Below, one piece after another: positions 9,166 through 17,903 of a stretch of 30,400 bases of DNA. The notes under the pieces were generated by a model. That model made no database searches. It worked only from the letters and a program-made list of their open reading frames with translations, and was not told the origin of the DNA. Every line of letters starts with the position of its first letter. Positions within the stretch are counted from its first letter, which is position 1. A program made the translations under genes and the position numbers. The DNA comes from Fibrobacterota bacterium (GTDB taxonomy: Bacteria > Fibrobacterota > Chitinivibrionia > Chitinivibrionales > Chitinispirillaceae): positions 1-30,400 of the forward strand of contig JAEYNR010000076.1 in assembly GCA_023412475.1 (NCBI GenBank). The letters run 5' to 3'.

Positions 9166-10167
9166 ATGCATACACCAGTTCAAAGACACGGAAAATTATC
9201 GACCAGCGGCCCATACCTTCTTGACCAGCATGGCCGGATTGTTCAATTAAGGGGAATGAGTTTTTTCTGGAGCAAACCGGACTGGGGTGGAACCAGATTT
9301 TACACCAGAGACTGGGTCAGGTTTCTCAGGGATGAGTGGAAATGCACTGTGATAAGAGCCGCTTATGACAGAAACGAAGAAAACGACAGCGGATGGGAGA
9401 ACGTCAAAACAATTATCGATGCTGCAATTTCCGAGGGCATTTACGTGATAATTGATTGGCACTCTCACACAGCCCACAATCAGCAGGCTGCAGCAGTCGA
9501 TTTTTTCACCCAACAGGCCAGGATCTATAAAAATACGCCTAATCTAATCTTTGAGATATACAATGAACCGGTTATTGCCTCTGCTTCCCAACCAAAGGAC
9601 GGAAGTATTGAAAACGCCAGAGAGACCTGGTCTCTCATTAAACCTTATCTTAAAGCGGTAACCAAGGCTATCCGTAATGAAGGTTGTGAAAACCTGGTGA
9701 TCTTTGGTACTCCCTATTACTCTCAGCATGTGGGAGTCGCAGCAGATGATCCAATCACCGATGATGATGGAAAACCTTTCAAAAATGTCGCCTATTCATT
9801 TCATTTCTATGCAGCAAGCCACGGTCCTCATGCCTATTATGTGAAAATGGGTGATGGAGAAGGTGGCTGCGAACCGAACTATTTAGCATCGGGATTAGGA
9901 AGAGTTCCAGTTTTTGTTTCTGAATGGGGTACTACTCACAGTGATGGGGGGCAGAATGGTCACACTCATATAGATGAAGAGAATACTGACTGGTGGTTTA
10001 AAAACTTCATTAACAGTGAGTACCATCTGAGCCATTGCAACTGGTCGGTTTCTGATTTCCAGCCTTCAAGTGCATTTTTAAAAGGATCCAGAAATCCGAG
10101 CGCTTCTGGTTTAGTGGCAAAAAAATGGATCAGCACTCCCGATACCGATTCCTGGGAGATACCCTGA
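9166..10167 (+). CDS. GH5 endoglucanase, catalytic domain only, no signal peptide
   Basis: The 333-residue protein is closely similar, over its whole length, to the catalytic domain of the upstream GH5. Acid/base Glu134 (IYNEP) and nucleophile Glu253 (VSEWG) are both kept. It starts MHTPVQRHGKL; the TPVQRHGKL part equals the mature N-terminus of the paralogue just after its predicted signal-peptidase site. It stops right after the barrel (DSWEIP), so it has no signal peptide, binding module or sorting domain. No good ribosome binding site precedes the ATG. It is probably a duplicated fragment that keeps an open frame. It could be a cytoplasmic enzyme or a silent relic, and the sequence alone does not decide. 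Confidence 0.75.
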   Translation: MHTPVQRHGKLSTSGPYLLDQHGRIVQLRGMSFFWSKPDWGGTRFYTRDWVRFLRDEWKCTVIRAAYDRNEENDSGWENVKTIIDAAISEGIYVIIDWHSHTAHNQQAAAVDFFTQQARIYKNTPNLIFEIYNEPVIASASQPKDGSIENARETWSLIKPYLKAVTKAIRNEGCENLVIFGTPYYSQHVGVAADDPITDDDGKPFKNVAYSFHFYAASHGPHAYYVKMGDGEGGCEPNYLASGLGRVPVFVSEWGTTHSDGGQNGHTHIDEENTDWWFKNFINSEYHLSHCNWSVSDFQPSSAFLKGSRNPSASGLVAKKWISTPDTDSWEIP

Positions 10168-10735
10168 TATTAAAACTGAAGAGGAAGCGGATTTTTAGGA
10201 TGCGGCTTCTCTTTAATAGAACCATGAAGAAGGCGGCCCCAACCGACCTGCCCCAGAGGTGAAATGTTTACAGATCAAACAATCAACTCTGGGGTAGAAT
10301 TAACCGCCTCGCTAAAAACGGGCACCACTGATCTTTTTAAATGGAGCAGATACCAAATCCGGTCAGATGTTTACACTTGCTCATGAGAGAGCCGGAGCAT
10401 ATCCGGCTTGGAGAAACAGGCGTTTCCGATGTTACTCCTGAATTCGTTCCATTAAGTCCTTTCCGACTCTCAAAAAAAGATTAAAATCCCAGATGTTTGC
10501 ATAGGGCTCAACATTAAATTCATGTCGCCTCATACCATGTTGCGACACGAAAAAGCACTGTTTGTACTGGGGGAATAATTCATTCTTCCACACCTCTACC
10601 CCCCCCAGGATTGAGCTTTACCTCTATTATTTGCACTTGCTTTACACCACACAATCATCGGCTTGCAGACTCAAGAAATACTGCAAGATGCGCCAGCACT
10701 AGTCATTGGACAATCCAGTATAAAATTTGATCAAA
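10168..10735. other. Gene-free region between GH5 copy and CRISPR trailer
   Basis: No credible gene. It holds a weak imperfect hairpin right after the GH5 stop (AGAGGAAGC with GCGGCTTCTCT, about 10179-10213), the 44-bp element at 10251-10294, and a perfect 7-bp stem AGCCGGA/TCCGGCT at 10390-10408. The last ~100 bases are the trailer side of the CRISPR array. I see no clear older repeat upstream of 10736. Confidence 0.5.
10251..10294. repeat. 44-bp CCCCAGAG/CTCTGGGG element, copy A
   Basis: Starts CCCCAGAGGTGAAA and ends TCAACTCTGGGG, with perfect 8-bp inverted ends 28 bases apart. Three more copies of exactly the same length lie at 28843, 29602 and 30082. This is the only copy left of the cas operon. 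Confidence 0.75.
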
Positions 10736-11863
10736 GCATTAATCCATTCTACATCATGGAAACTATTCTGATGGAGCCTGCTTTGATGCAGATATTGACC
10801 TTGAAACTGTAGTCTTAATCCATTCTACATCATGGAAACTATTCTGATTTTATTGATATCAAGAAAATTTTATTGGATAGGAAAAAATTGGTCTTAATCC
10901 ATTCTACATCATGGAAACTATTCTGATAAAGGTTACGTGTACGATGACGGTCTCTATTGCCAATATGGGTCTTAATCCATTCTACATCATGGAAACTATT
11001 CTGATAAGTGGAGCGAGACTATCAACGTTATGTTGTTAAGGGAGTCTTAATCCATTCTACATCATGGAAACTATTCTGATCTGATCTGCGCGGGGCTAAT
11101 CTGCACGAGGCTGATCTGGTCTTAATCCATTCTACATCATGGAAACTATTCTGATTATGGACAAAACAAAACTGTTGTTTGGACATATTGGTACTGGGTC
11201 TTAATCCATTCTACATCATGGAAACTATTCTGATCCAGTATAAAGTCTTGTATGCGGATCAGTTGATGATTTTTTATACAGTCTTAATCCATTCTACATC
11301 ATGGAAACTATTCTGATGTACTGGAGGGATCACGACTGGGGCAACGGCCCTGGATCTTCGTCTTAATCCATTCTACATCATGGAAACTATTCTGATTCTT
11401 CCTTGAAAGAGGTTCTACACCAGCGTCGCATTAAGAAGGGTCTTAATCCATTCTACATCATGGAAACTATTCTGATCGATGGAAAACAATTTCTTAGTTT
11501 CCTATTAACTTCGTCTTAATCCATTCTACATCATGGAAACTATTCTGATCAGTTGAACTCGGCCTTTTTGACCGTAAACCAAGTCGTCAGTCTTAATCCA
11601 TTCTACATCATGGAAACTATTCTGATGCCCCAATATTCGGCGATATCAGAGCATTCAACAGTGAAGGGTACGTCTTAATCCATTCTACATCATGGAAACT
11701 ATTCTGATTAATGAAGCTATGTCATTATCTCACGTAATGAGTAAAACGTCTTAATCCATTCTACATCATGGAAACTATTCTGATGTAAAAGGAACTGATA
11801 ACCGCAACAATCATGCAATATGTAGAGTCTTAATCCATTCTACATCATGGAAACTATTCTGAT
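10736..11863 (-). CRISPR. Type III-B-associated CRISPR array, 15 repeats, 14 spacers
   Basis: A 37-bp repeat, on the plus strand GTCTTAATCCATTCTACATC followed by ATGGAAACTATTCTGAT. Repeats start at 10736, 10812, 10891, 10969, 11044, 11119, 11198, 11281, 11360, 11440, 11513, 11590, 11672, 11748 and 11827. Repeats 2-15 look identical; the first differs at positions 2-3. Spacers are 36-46 bp and all different. Transcription is inferred from the minus strand: the degenerate repeat is then at the trailer end, the leader is next to cas2, and the repeat ends in ATTAAGAC, which resembles the ATTGAAAC-type 8-nt handle left by Cas6. Spacer 5 (11081-11118) is internally repetitive in 15-bp steps. Confidence 0.98.
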
Positions 11864-12191
11864 AGCGGCCTTTCTAACCCCCTGATTCCAAAGCCGTTAC
11901 AAGACCGATTTTCAACAGCCCCAGATTTTGTTTACACAAGGCCATTTTCGTCATCCTTTCGGTAAAGGGTTTAAATAAACTAACCTGCTGAATTATAGTA
12001 GATTAAATGCTTTTTCATTTAAACAGCCTTTTTCGGCCTAAAAATCCTGGTTGAATAATCTGCCCAGAAAAAGTCTGCCTGCTCTATTATATAAGGAATA
12101 TATAATAGTAAAAGCCACAGTTTGAGGAAAATTCGAAAGCCGAAACAGGAACAGGAGCTGGTACTTGTGATTTGGTTCTTGTGATTGGCAA
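11864..12191 (-). promoter_or_regulatory. CRISPR leader with AT-rich inverted repeat
   Basis: Non-coding DNA between cas2 and the youngest repeat, acting as promoter and integration-signal region for an array read leftwards. A perfect 9-bp inverted repeat TATTATATA/TATATAATA around AGGAA (12085-12107) provides a TATAAT box on each strand; the leftward one (12086-12091) has only a weak -35. A block containing AAACAGCCTTTTTCGGCC (about 12020-12038) and the AT palindrome both recur at 28640-28725. A 17-bp palindrome TGTGATTG-G-CAATCACA (12180-12196) overlaps the cas2 stop and may act in 3' end formation of the cas transcript. Confidence 0.75.
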
Positions 12192-12467
12192 TCACAGTAT
12201 AATGTAATCTACCTGCTCCACCTTGCTGCCAATCCCGATTATACGCACCTCCGGCTCACATTTTCCACACAAGGGATAAATCCGCACAGAATCACTCTTC
12301 TGATCTATCACCCTGGCAAGTTTTTCCTGCATCTCCTCTGTGGACTCCTTGCCGATCAATCCTTCAAATACCGATTTCTGCACCCGATAAGCATACTCCG
12401 AAAGAATCTTGACCACCTTTGACCTGATACGGTCATCAACTATATCAAATGCAATCACATACTTCAT
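12192..12467 (-). CDS. cas2: CRISPR-associated protein Cas2
   Basis: A 91-residue ferredoxin-fold protein that bridges two Cas1 dimers in the spacer-integration complex. The N-terminus MKYVIAFDIVDD shows the first beta strand and the conserved Asp8. The start at 12467 is chosen because GGAGGAG precedes it and the ATG overlaps the cas1 stop as ATGA; a longer reading to 12533 would lie inside cas1 and add a non-family Arg-rich tail. It is the last gene of the cas locus and faces the CRISPR leader directly. Confidence 0.95.
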   Translation of the reverse strand: MKYVIAFDIVDDRIRSKVVKILSEYAYRVQKSVFEGLIGKESTEEMQEKLARVIDQKSDSVRIYPLCGKCEPEVRIIGIGSKVEQVDYIIL

Positions 12468-13531
12468 AAGCTCTCCTCCATCTTTTTCTCTTCTGCCTCT
12501 TCCCCTCCCTCTTTTACCAAAGCAGTTTTCCATGAAAAAGGCGAATACTCCTTCTCATTTTGTATGCAATCCCGAAGTTTCTCGGCCTGTTTCCACATCA
12601 CCATCCTCCAGGACATCTCCCGATCATCAGTCCAGGTCCGGTTTTTACTGTTACACCACTCCTCATAATGCCGGACAAAGATCTTCAGTGACTCTTTTTT
12701 CAGATAAACCTGTCCTACGTCTCCTCTGGTTTCAAAATCATCATCATCCAGCATCTTCCGGTTAAACAGCTTCAACACCAGCCGGTCCACCAACGGATGT
12801 CTGAACTCTTCCATCAGATCAAGTGACAACGAAGCCCTTCCGTAGGTAACCTCATGGAAAAAACCGATATAAGGATCCAGCCCACAGGCCTCCAGTATCG
12901 CCTCGATCTCCCGTGCAATAAAAGAGTATCCAAACGAAAGCAGCGCATTTACCGGATCGGTTGAAGGGTGAAACTTTCTTCCGGGAAAAGTGCGGCCGTG
13001 AAGAAAACATTTAGCAAACTCCTGGAAATAAAATCTTGCACCGGTTCCCTCATAGCCGCGAATCGTTGCCAGATCCATCTGCTGATTATGAAGGATATCG
13101 CAGATCTTCTCTAACCGCTCCCTCACATGGTCATCCAAACGATAGGTATTACTTTTACTGTAATGGTAATCAAGAAGAACATCCATGCCGTTTCTGATCT
13201 TCGCTTCAACATACCTTCGAGCCATTTCCTCACGCCGTTTCTCATTTGCGAACTGCGAATACTGTGCGACTCTCAGTATGGAGTTTTTTCCTTTTGCACT
13301 GACCATTTTACCTTTGAAATGCCCGTCGATAGTCATCATGGCAACGTCTCCGCCATTGTCCAGTATAGAGAGCATGGCTTCGGTAGTGGGATGAACACCT
13401 CCAAAAAGCACCAGGGTCTGTACATCCTTTACAGTCCTGTCCGTCAGCATTTCACCATCCTTGATGACCTGTATTCTGGGACCTTTCTTTTTTATGTAGG
13501 CTCCCTGCTCCGTCACGTAGATAAAAGACAT
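12464..13531 (-). CDS. cas1: CRISPR-associated integrase Cas1
   Basis: Metal-dependent DNA integrase that inserts new spacers together with Cas2. The 355 residues carry the expected catalytic set: Glu161 in YEGTGARFYF, His226 in GFFHEVTYGR, and Glu241 in SLDLMEEFR. The N-terminal beta domain (MSFIYVTEQGAYI) is intact. The start has GGGGGGAAACTT upstream. It overlaps cas2 by four bases. It is separated from the effector genes by 500 bases containing a MITE-like element, so adaptation and interference genes may be separately transcribed. No reverse transcriptase is fused or nearby, so spacers are presumably taken from DNA. Confidence 0.97.
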   Translation of the reverse strand: MSFIYVTEQGAYIKKKGPRIQVIKDGEMLTDRTVKDVQTLVLFGGVHPTTEAMLSILDNGGDVAMMTIDGHFKGKMVSAKGKNSILRVAQYSQFANEKRREEMARRYVEAKIRNGMDVLLDYHYSKSNTYRLDDHVRERLEKICDILHNQQMDLATIRGYEGTGARFYFQEFAKCFLHGRTFPGRKFHPSTDPVNALLSFGYSFIAREIEAILEACGLDPYIGFFHEVTYGRASLSLDLMEEFRHPLVDRLVLKLFNRKMLDDDDFETRGDVGQVYLKKESLKIFVRHYEEWCNSKNRTWTDDREMSWRMVMWKQAEKLRDCIQNEKEYSPFSWKTALVKEGGEEAEEKKMEESL

Positions 13532-13611
13532 AAGTTTCCCCCCAGCTAAAAGGTGAAGTGGTTTGCATCAATCCAGTTATCCGGTTGCGGAAAAGTTAAT
13601 AGGCTATATCA

Positions 13612-13903
13612 GTAGTGTCCGGTCAATTTAACAAGCTCCAAATCTCAAATCTTAAATTCCAAACAAATTCCAAATTACAATACCTAAATTCTAAACAGGA
13701 ACAGCCCGCCTATGCAAAGACGCTTCGGTGGGCTTCGATTCTTTGTGTAAAAGACCACGGTCATAGGCCGGTGATCTATGGCATATTAAAAATCCGAAAT
13801 TCGAAACAGGATAAAGACCTCCACTTTCGTTCTTTCCTTGTTTGGAATTTATTTGCATGCTCATTTTTTGCAATCTCATGTTTGTAATTAACCCGGCCAC
13901 TAC
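13612..13903. repeat. MITE-like element between cas1 and the effector operon
   Basis: A ~292-bp non-coding element with inverted ends: GTAGTGTCCGGTCAATTTA at the left, and CCGGCCACTAC at the right reading back as GTAGTGGCCGGGTTAATTA. The arms are further related through TTTGGAATTT-rich sequence. Inside is a hairpin-prone AGCCCGCC...GGTGGGCT segment. There is no transposase, so it would be non-autonomous. The flanks (13532-13611 and 13904-14031) show nothing else I can name. A related right-end arm lies at 27240-27330. Confidence 0.6.
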
Positions 13904-14031
13904 AGACGCGCTATATATAAAAGAAATATCCAGGGCTGAGAGCTACGGTCAATTCTAATTAATATTATACACGGAAAAAAATGTGCTTTTCAAACCAAAT
14001 ATTTCAAAGAACAAAAAGGAGCTTCACTTTA

Positions 14032-15165
14032 TCAGTAACATTCCTTTTGCAAATTTAACAGCAGCCAGTTAAGACATGCTTTTCGTTGCGATTCGTTTTG
14101 TGATGTGGTGGTGATGAAAAATCTGGTGGTTCCTTCACCATTACTGAATATCCCCTCGATCTGCTCAGCACTGCAAAATGAAGAGAGCCTGAAGTTGTTT
14201 CCTTCATTTACATCACTGCTGTAATAAGCAGTTGTAATTGATTCCACAAAAGGTTCTCTGCAGATCTTGTCCAGATATGGTGCCAGTCCCTTGTGTTCTC
14301 CCCGATTATTGTCTTCAAAGAAACGCTGTTTCTCTTCTGAAGCGCAATGGGATGAAGTCGGCAGCAGTTTCTCTTTTTCTCCGGAAAAGATTTCTGTAAA
14401 CTTTTCATAAAAAAGCTGCCCCGAAACACTAAGGGTGTTAAAGATTTCACCTTTATTGCTTAACGATTCGATTAGGGATTCAAACCTGGAATCACGTTCT
14501 AAATAATGCTCCTTAGGTATTGAAGTTCCCCTGTTAAGAGCGAAGAACTCTTCTGCATACAAAAGATAAAAGTTCATGTCGAGGTTGAGCAGCAGAGGAG
14601 GGAGAATGATTATATCAGAAAATTTCTCATGCATATATGCAACCGTAACTCCCAATGCCTGCCCTATCATTCCGGCAAAAGAGATCTGCGCCTTGTAACC
14701 GCCTGTGGCATTTATCAATATGCGGTCTTTTCCCCTGCAGCGGACCTCTTTGCCTATGAGTTTAACCAGATTCTTCAGGCCTCTATCCCTGAAGCGGTTT
14801 ATGTCGGTATCACAAAGATCCTTTATTACCAGAAACTCCACTTCTTGAAAATGAAATGGAGATTTTTCGGAGCCGATATAATCTTTGAGGACAGCACCAA
14901 TAAACCTTCCTTCATCGGAATCGGATACCAGAAACACACAACGCTCATATACGCGAAGGTATTGATGCTTGACGATGCTCGCAATAGAATTAAGTTCAGC
15001 ACAGCACCGATGTGCATCGGGTTTTAAAACCAGTTCATTCACAGTTCCATTTACATCTCTTTTATCTGCAAATTCTTTGAGAGGTGATTGTGTGCCTCTG
15101 GATAAATTGGTTAATAGACTTGTACCAACAGTACAGATCAGTGTATCTATTTTTTCTGAAATCAT
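14032..15165 (-). CDS. CARF-domain CRISPR effector without HEPN motif, possibly CARF-RelE
   Basis: A 377-residue protein of the APE2256/TIGR02619-like group. The N-terminal Rossmann-type CARF domain (about 1-195) begins with CTVGTSLLTN and has the signature INATGGYKAQ (151-160), expected to bind cyclic oligoadenylate made by Cas10. No RxxxxH HEPN motif is found anywhere, unlike most Csm6 proteins. The C-terminal ~110 residues (from about LAPYLDKICREPFV to FITTTSQNESQRKACLNWL) recall the RelE-like domain of CARF-RelE (Cami1-type) mRNA interferases; this is from memory and tentative. It starts 7 bases after csx1, so it is in the effector operon. It is inferred to be an ancillary nuclease switched on by infection. 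Confidence 0.75.
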   Translation of the reverse strand: MISEKIDTLICTVGTSLLTNLSRGTQSPLKEFADKRDVNGTVNELVLKPDAHRCCAELNSIASIVKHQYLRVYERCVFLVSDSDEGRFIGAVLKDYIGSEKSPFHFQEVEFLVIKDLCDTDINRFRDRGLKNLVKLIGKEVRCRGKDRILINATGGYKAQISFAGMIGQALGVTVAYMHEKFSDIIILPPLLLNLDMNFYLLYAEEFFALNRGTSIPKEHYLERDSRFESLIESLSNKGEIFNTLSVSGQLFYEKFTEIFSGEKEKLLPTSSHCASEEKQRFFEDNNRGEHKGLAPYLDKICREPFVESITTAYYSSDVNEGNNFRLSSFCSAEQIEGIFSNGEGTTRFFITTTSQNESQRKACLNWLLLNLQKECY

Positions 15166-15172
15166 AACAGAG

Positions 15173-16411
15173 TCATCTATTCTTGTCTATAAGTTCAAAC
15201 AGTTTGTTTACGGCTTTTATTCCTGAAGCATATTGGTTTTTCAGATTTTCGGCTTTGGGTGCCCCGCCGTTGGGGTTTTTGGAACCTCCATGTGCAATCT
15301 GGTTTCTTACATGTTCAAGGTCGCAGATTTTTTTCCATAAATCATATTCACCACAGAGGATCTCTCTTAATGCGGTTTTTCCTTCATTTTTCCAGAAATA
15401 GTAATCACCAATTTTATCCTCTCTCTTGAGATATTCCATCATTTTGCACTCTACAGAGGTCTGCAAAGAGATTATTGCCTGTGTATACATCTTTTTTTCT
15501 GCCAGAAAGACGGAATATTTTGCCAGTGATGAACTTTTGGAGCTTTTTGTCAGGCGTTTACATATTTTTTCCAGTTCATCTTCAACGGCTTCAATCCACC
15601 ATGGAGCAGAACCTTTTGTTAGTAGTTTCTTTTCAAGAACGTTCTTAAGATTCCTCAGACAATCATCGATTTGCAGACAAAAATTGGTCTGAACAATGCC
15701 TGAAAATTTTTCCAGCCACTTGGACGCTTCGTTCCATTCATTTTCGATGAGTTTGGCCAGAAGAAAGCCATCAAGTCTTTCCCTTAAAAGATGAAGGGCA
15801 GTGGTATACTCGCTATAGAACCAGTAGCTGCTCAGGTCACGTACAAGAGAGATTTTTTCAGCTTTTATAAATTCGCCATAAACCAGTTCAATTCTTCTTC
15901 TTACTCCATCAGTTACACTGTACTGCATTGTCTGGTAGAGTAAGAGGGGCATAGAGCGGAATCCATGTGTGATGTCAAACAGTATTGGTACGTTGGATGG
16001 AATCGATTCCATGGTTTCCATATACAGGGAGAATATTTCATCAATATTTCCAGAGTCGATTTCCGGTCCGTGTGCACATAAAGTGACAGGGATTTTGAAC
16101 TCATTTGAAAGGATCTTCTCCAGTGATTTCAACATGGAATCTGAAATTTTTTTATTCTTATCCAGTTCTTCCAGTAAGGACCAATAATTCTCGTTTTCAT
16201 CTTTTACAGTCCCTAAAAGGGTTCCCCAGTCAGAAGTAAATGTTCCTATTATATAGATCTGTTGAAATTCACGAAAACCGGTCTTCAAGAGTGCTTCCAG
16301 GAAAACACTTGTTGTAAACTCTTTTCCTGATAGAAAGCGATAGGTGGTTTTCTGATAGCCGTTTTGCTGTCCGGTTCCTAAAGAAGTGATTAAAGCGTAT
16401 CGATTTTGCAT
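15173..16411 (-). CDS. csx1: Csx1-type CARF-HEPN ribonuclease (second copy)
   Basis: A 412-residue ancillary RNase of the TM1812/TIGR02221-like group, expected to degrade RNA non-specifically when its CARF domain binds cyclic oligoadenylate. The CARF domain (about 1-200) carries FDITHGFRSMP (145-155). The C-terminal helical HEPN domain has RNQIAHG with Arg369 and His374, the RxxxxH catalytic pair. It lies 60 bases after cmr6 and 7 bases before the next CARF gene. It differs strongly from the other Csx1 in this operon, so it is not a recent duplicate. Confidence 0.88.
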   Translation of the reverse strand: MQNRYALITSLGTGQQNGYQKTTYRFLSGKEFTTSVFLEALLKTGFREFQQIYIIGTFTSDWGTLLGTVKDENENYWSLLEELDKNKKISDSMLKSLEKILSNEFKIPVTLCAHGPEIDSGNIDEIFSLYMETMESIPSNVPILFDITHGFRSMPLLLYQTMQYSVTDGVRRRIELVYGEFIKAEKISLVRDLSSYWFYSEYTTALHLLRERLDGFLLAKLIENEWNEASKWLEKFSGIVQTNFCLQIDDCLRNLKNVLEKKLLTKGSAPWWIEAVEDELEKICKRLTKSSKSSSLAKYSVFLAEKKMYTQAIISLQTSVECKMMEYLKREDKIGDYYFWKNEGKTALREILCGEYDLWKKICDLEHVRNQIAHGGSKNPNGGAPKAENLKNQYASGIKAVNKLFELIDKNR

Positions 16412-16471
16412 GTCAGACCTGTGTCAATAAGAGGTTAAGAAATTATTCGGGATAGCTACCATGTGTATCAA

Positions 16472-17902
16472 TTAGCTTTTTAATCCCAGTTGCTTTCTCC
16501 TGTCGTTTCTATTAAGCCATTTGTTTTCTTTCTTCTTAATTTCCAAAATTGCTTTAGCTGCATATCTGTGTAAATCATCAATATCTTCTTTTGAAAGATC
16601 GCAAATTCTATCTGCAATTCTTGTGATTGTATCTTCAGTGATTTTTGACTGCTCACCTTTAATGACTGACTGCACAAAAGTCAATAACGCCTTTCTTTTT
16701 TCAATTTTTTCCTTTTCCTTCTTACTAGTTCCAACTCCCAGCGAGGACATTTCCTGATCTATTTTTTCTAACAAAGCTGATTCTCTTTGATTTTTTTCAG
16801 CTTCTTTTCTGGCAGCTTCGGCTTTAGTTTCCTCTATTTTCCTCTTTTTTTCGGCCTCTATCCGTTTCTGTTCTTCAATTTTTTCCCATTCTTTTATCAG
16901 AGTAACAGACCTGTTCCTGAAATTATTAAAGTGGCCATAACCTATAGATGTCTTACCGCCAATCCCAATTTTTGTAAGTGCTCTTTCAAACATGGCCTCA
17001 ATCGCTTTTTCATCTTCCTCTCCCCATGATGTTTCTACCTGACTTTCTTGCGTTGCAAGAGGTGAGACAAAACAACGAAAGACGAATTCTGTTCCTGGTG
17101 CAACCGTTAGAAATTTGATTGGAACAGTAGCATCGGTTTCGATGGGTCCTTTAAAATTTTTCTCATTCTTTTCTTCAGGGCCCGTATAATAAGTTTTATA
17201 GTGTGGACTCATTATATCAGTTTTTATTTCTGGCACATTGTAAGGGAAAGCATCCAAAAACACCAATTGCCCACGAATCTGCACTGAATCTTTTTCAGAA
17301 ATTCCAAAATATTTTACAATGGATTGTTCATTATCATTTATAACCCACACATCACCTTCATTATAGTTTTCCGATTTTAAAAACTTCCCTTTGCTATCGA
17401 GTTTTCCTCTTACAAGCCATTTATTAGCTTCAACACCTGCAGATCCATCAATATTATTACGGGCTTTATACTTATCGTAGAGGTTAAGGCAATGAGCCAG
17501 TCGCATTACTCCCTTAATACTGCTTGCTGGAATGTAAGGTAAACCGGTGTTTCGGTCTAATACCATGCCTGTTTCGGTAGGATGCCCACTTCCAAGTCCG
17601 CTTATGAATGGTGAAGCAAGATTTGCAGTAAATTCAAATATTTTTATATTTTTATTGCGCTTACTCAAAAAATGTTGATGTTTTAATAAATCGCTCTGCT
17701 GGAAATGTATTCGTTCTATAAGCTTTATTGTATTTTGAAATAAACGCTTAGACTTTTCCCCAAGTTTGTCAATAGCATCACTGTCTTTCATCTTCTCCTC
17801 ATCTCCATCTACCCAATTAACCATGCGAGGGAAGTAAAGGGAAAAATTACAGTGAGGGCTGTTCTCTAATAGTTTCTGCTGAATTTCTGGAATCGGAATC
17901 AT
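16472..17902 (-). CDS. cmr6: Cmr6 RAMP subunit with long charged C-terminal extension
   Basis: A RAMP protein of the Cmr effector complex that caps the crRNA-binding backbone. ATG 17902 (MIPIPEIQQ) is chosen because it lies one base after the cmr5 stop with AGAGG upstream; the longer reading to 17932 would overlap cmr5. The RAMP core (about 1-330 of 476) shows FTANLASPFISGLGSGHP, IPASSIKGVMR and the glycine-rich GIGGKTSIGYG. Residues about 335-476 are an extra Glu/Lys/Arg-rich coiled coil (EKIEEQKRIEAEKKRK...) followed by a helical domain. Ordinary Cmr6 proteins lack this, being roughly 200-350 residues. Confidence 0.9.
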   Translation of the reverse strand: MIPIPEIQQKLLENSPHCNFSLYFPRMVNWVDGDEEKMKDSDAIDKLGEKSKRLFQNTIKLIERIHFQQSDLLKHQHFLSKRNKNIKIFEFTANLASPFISGLGSGHPTETGMVLDRNTGLPYIPASSIKGVMRLAHCLNLYDKYKARNNIDGSAGVEANKWLVRGKLDSKGKFLKSENYNEGDVWVINDNEQSIVKYFGISEKDSVQIRGQLVFLDAFPYNVPEIKTDIMSPHYKTYYTGPEEKNEKNFKGPIETDATVPIKFLTVAPGTEFVFRCFVSPLATQESQVETSWGEEDEKAIEAMFERALTKIGIGGKTSIGYGHFNNFRNRSVTLIKEWEKIEEQKRIEAEKKRKIEETKAEAARKEAEKNQRESALLEKIDQEMSSLGVGTSKKEKEKIEKRKALLTFVQSVIKGEQSKITEDTITRIADRICDLSKEDIDDLHRYAAKAILEIKKKENKWLNRNDRRKQLGLKS

Positions 17903-17903
17903 A

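Noticed and set aside
10711..10735. CCAGTATAAA before the array is shared with spacer 7
   Set aside because: A 10-base match in AT-rich DNA without a second repeat upstream; most likely chance.
11318..11359. Spacer 8 resembles the GH5 genes (CTGGAG...GACTGGGGC)
   Set aside because: Only about 16 of 30 bases agree when aligned; not a self-targeting protospacer.
13127..13549. 140-codon frame antisense to cas1
   Set aside because: cas1 is unmistakable on the other strand, so this is a shadow.
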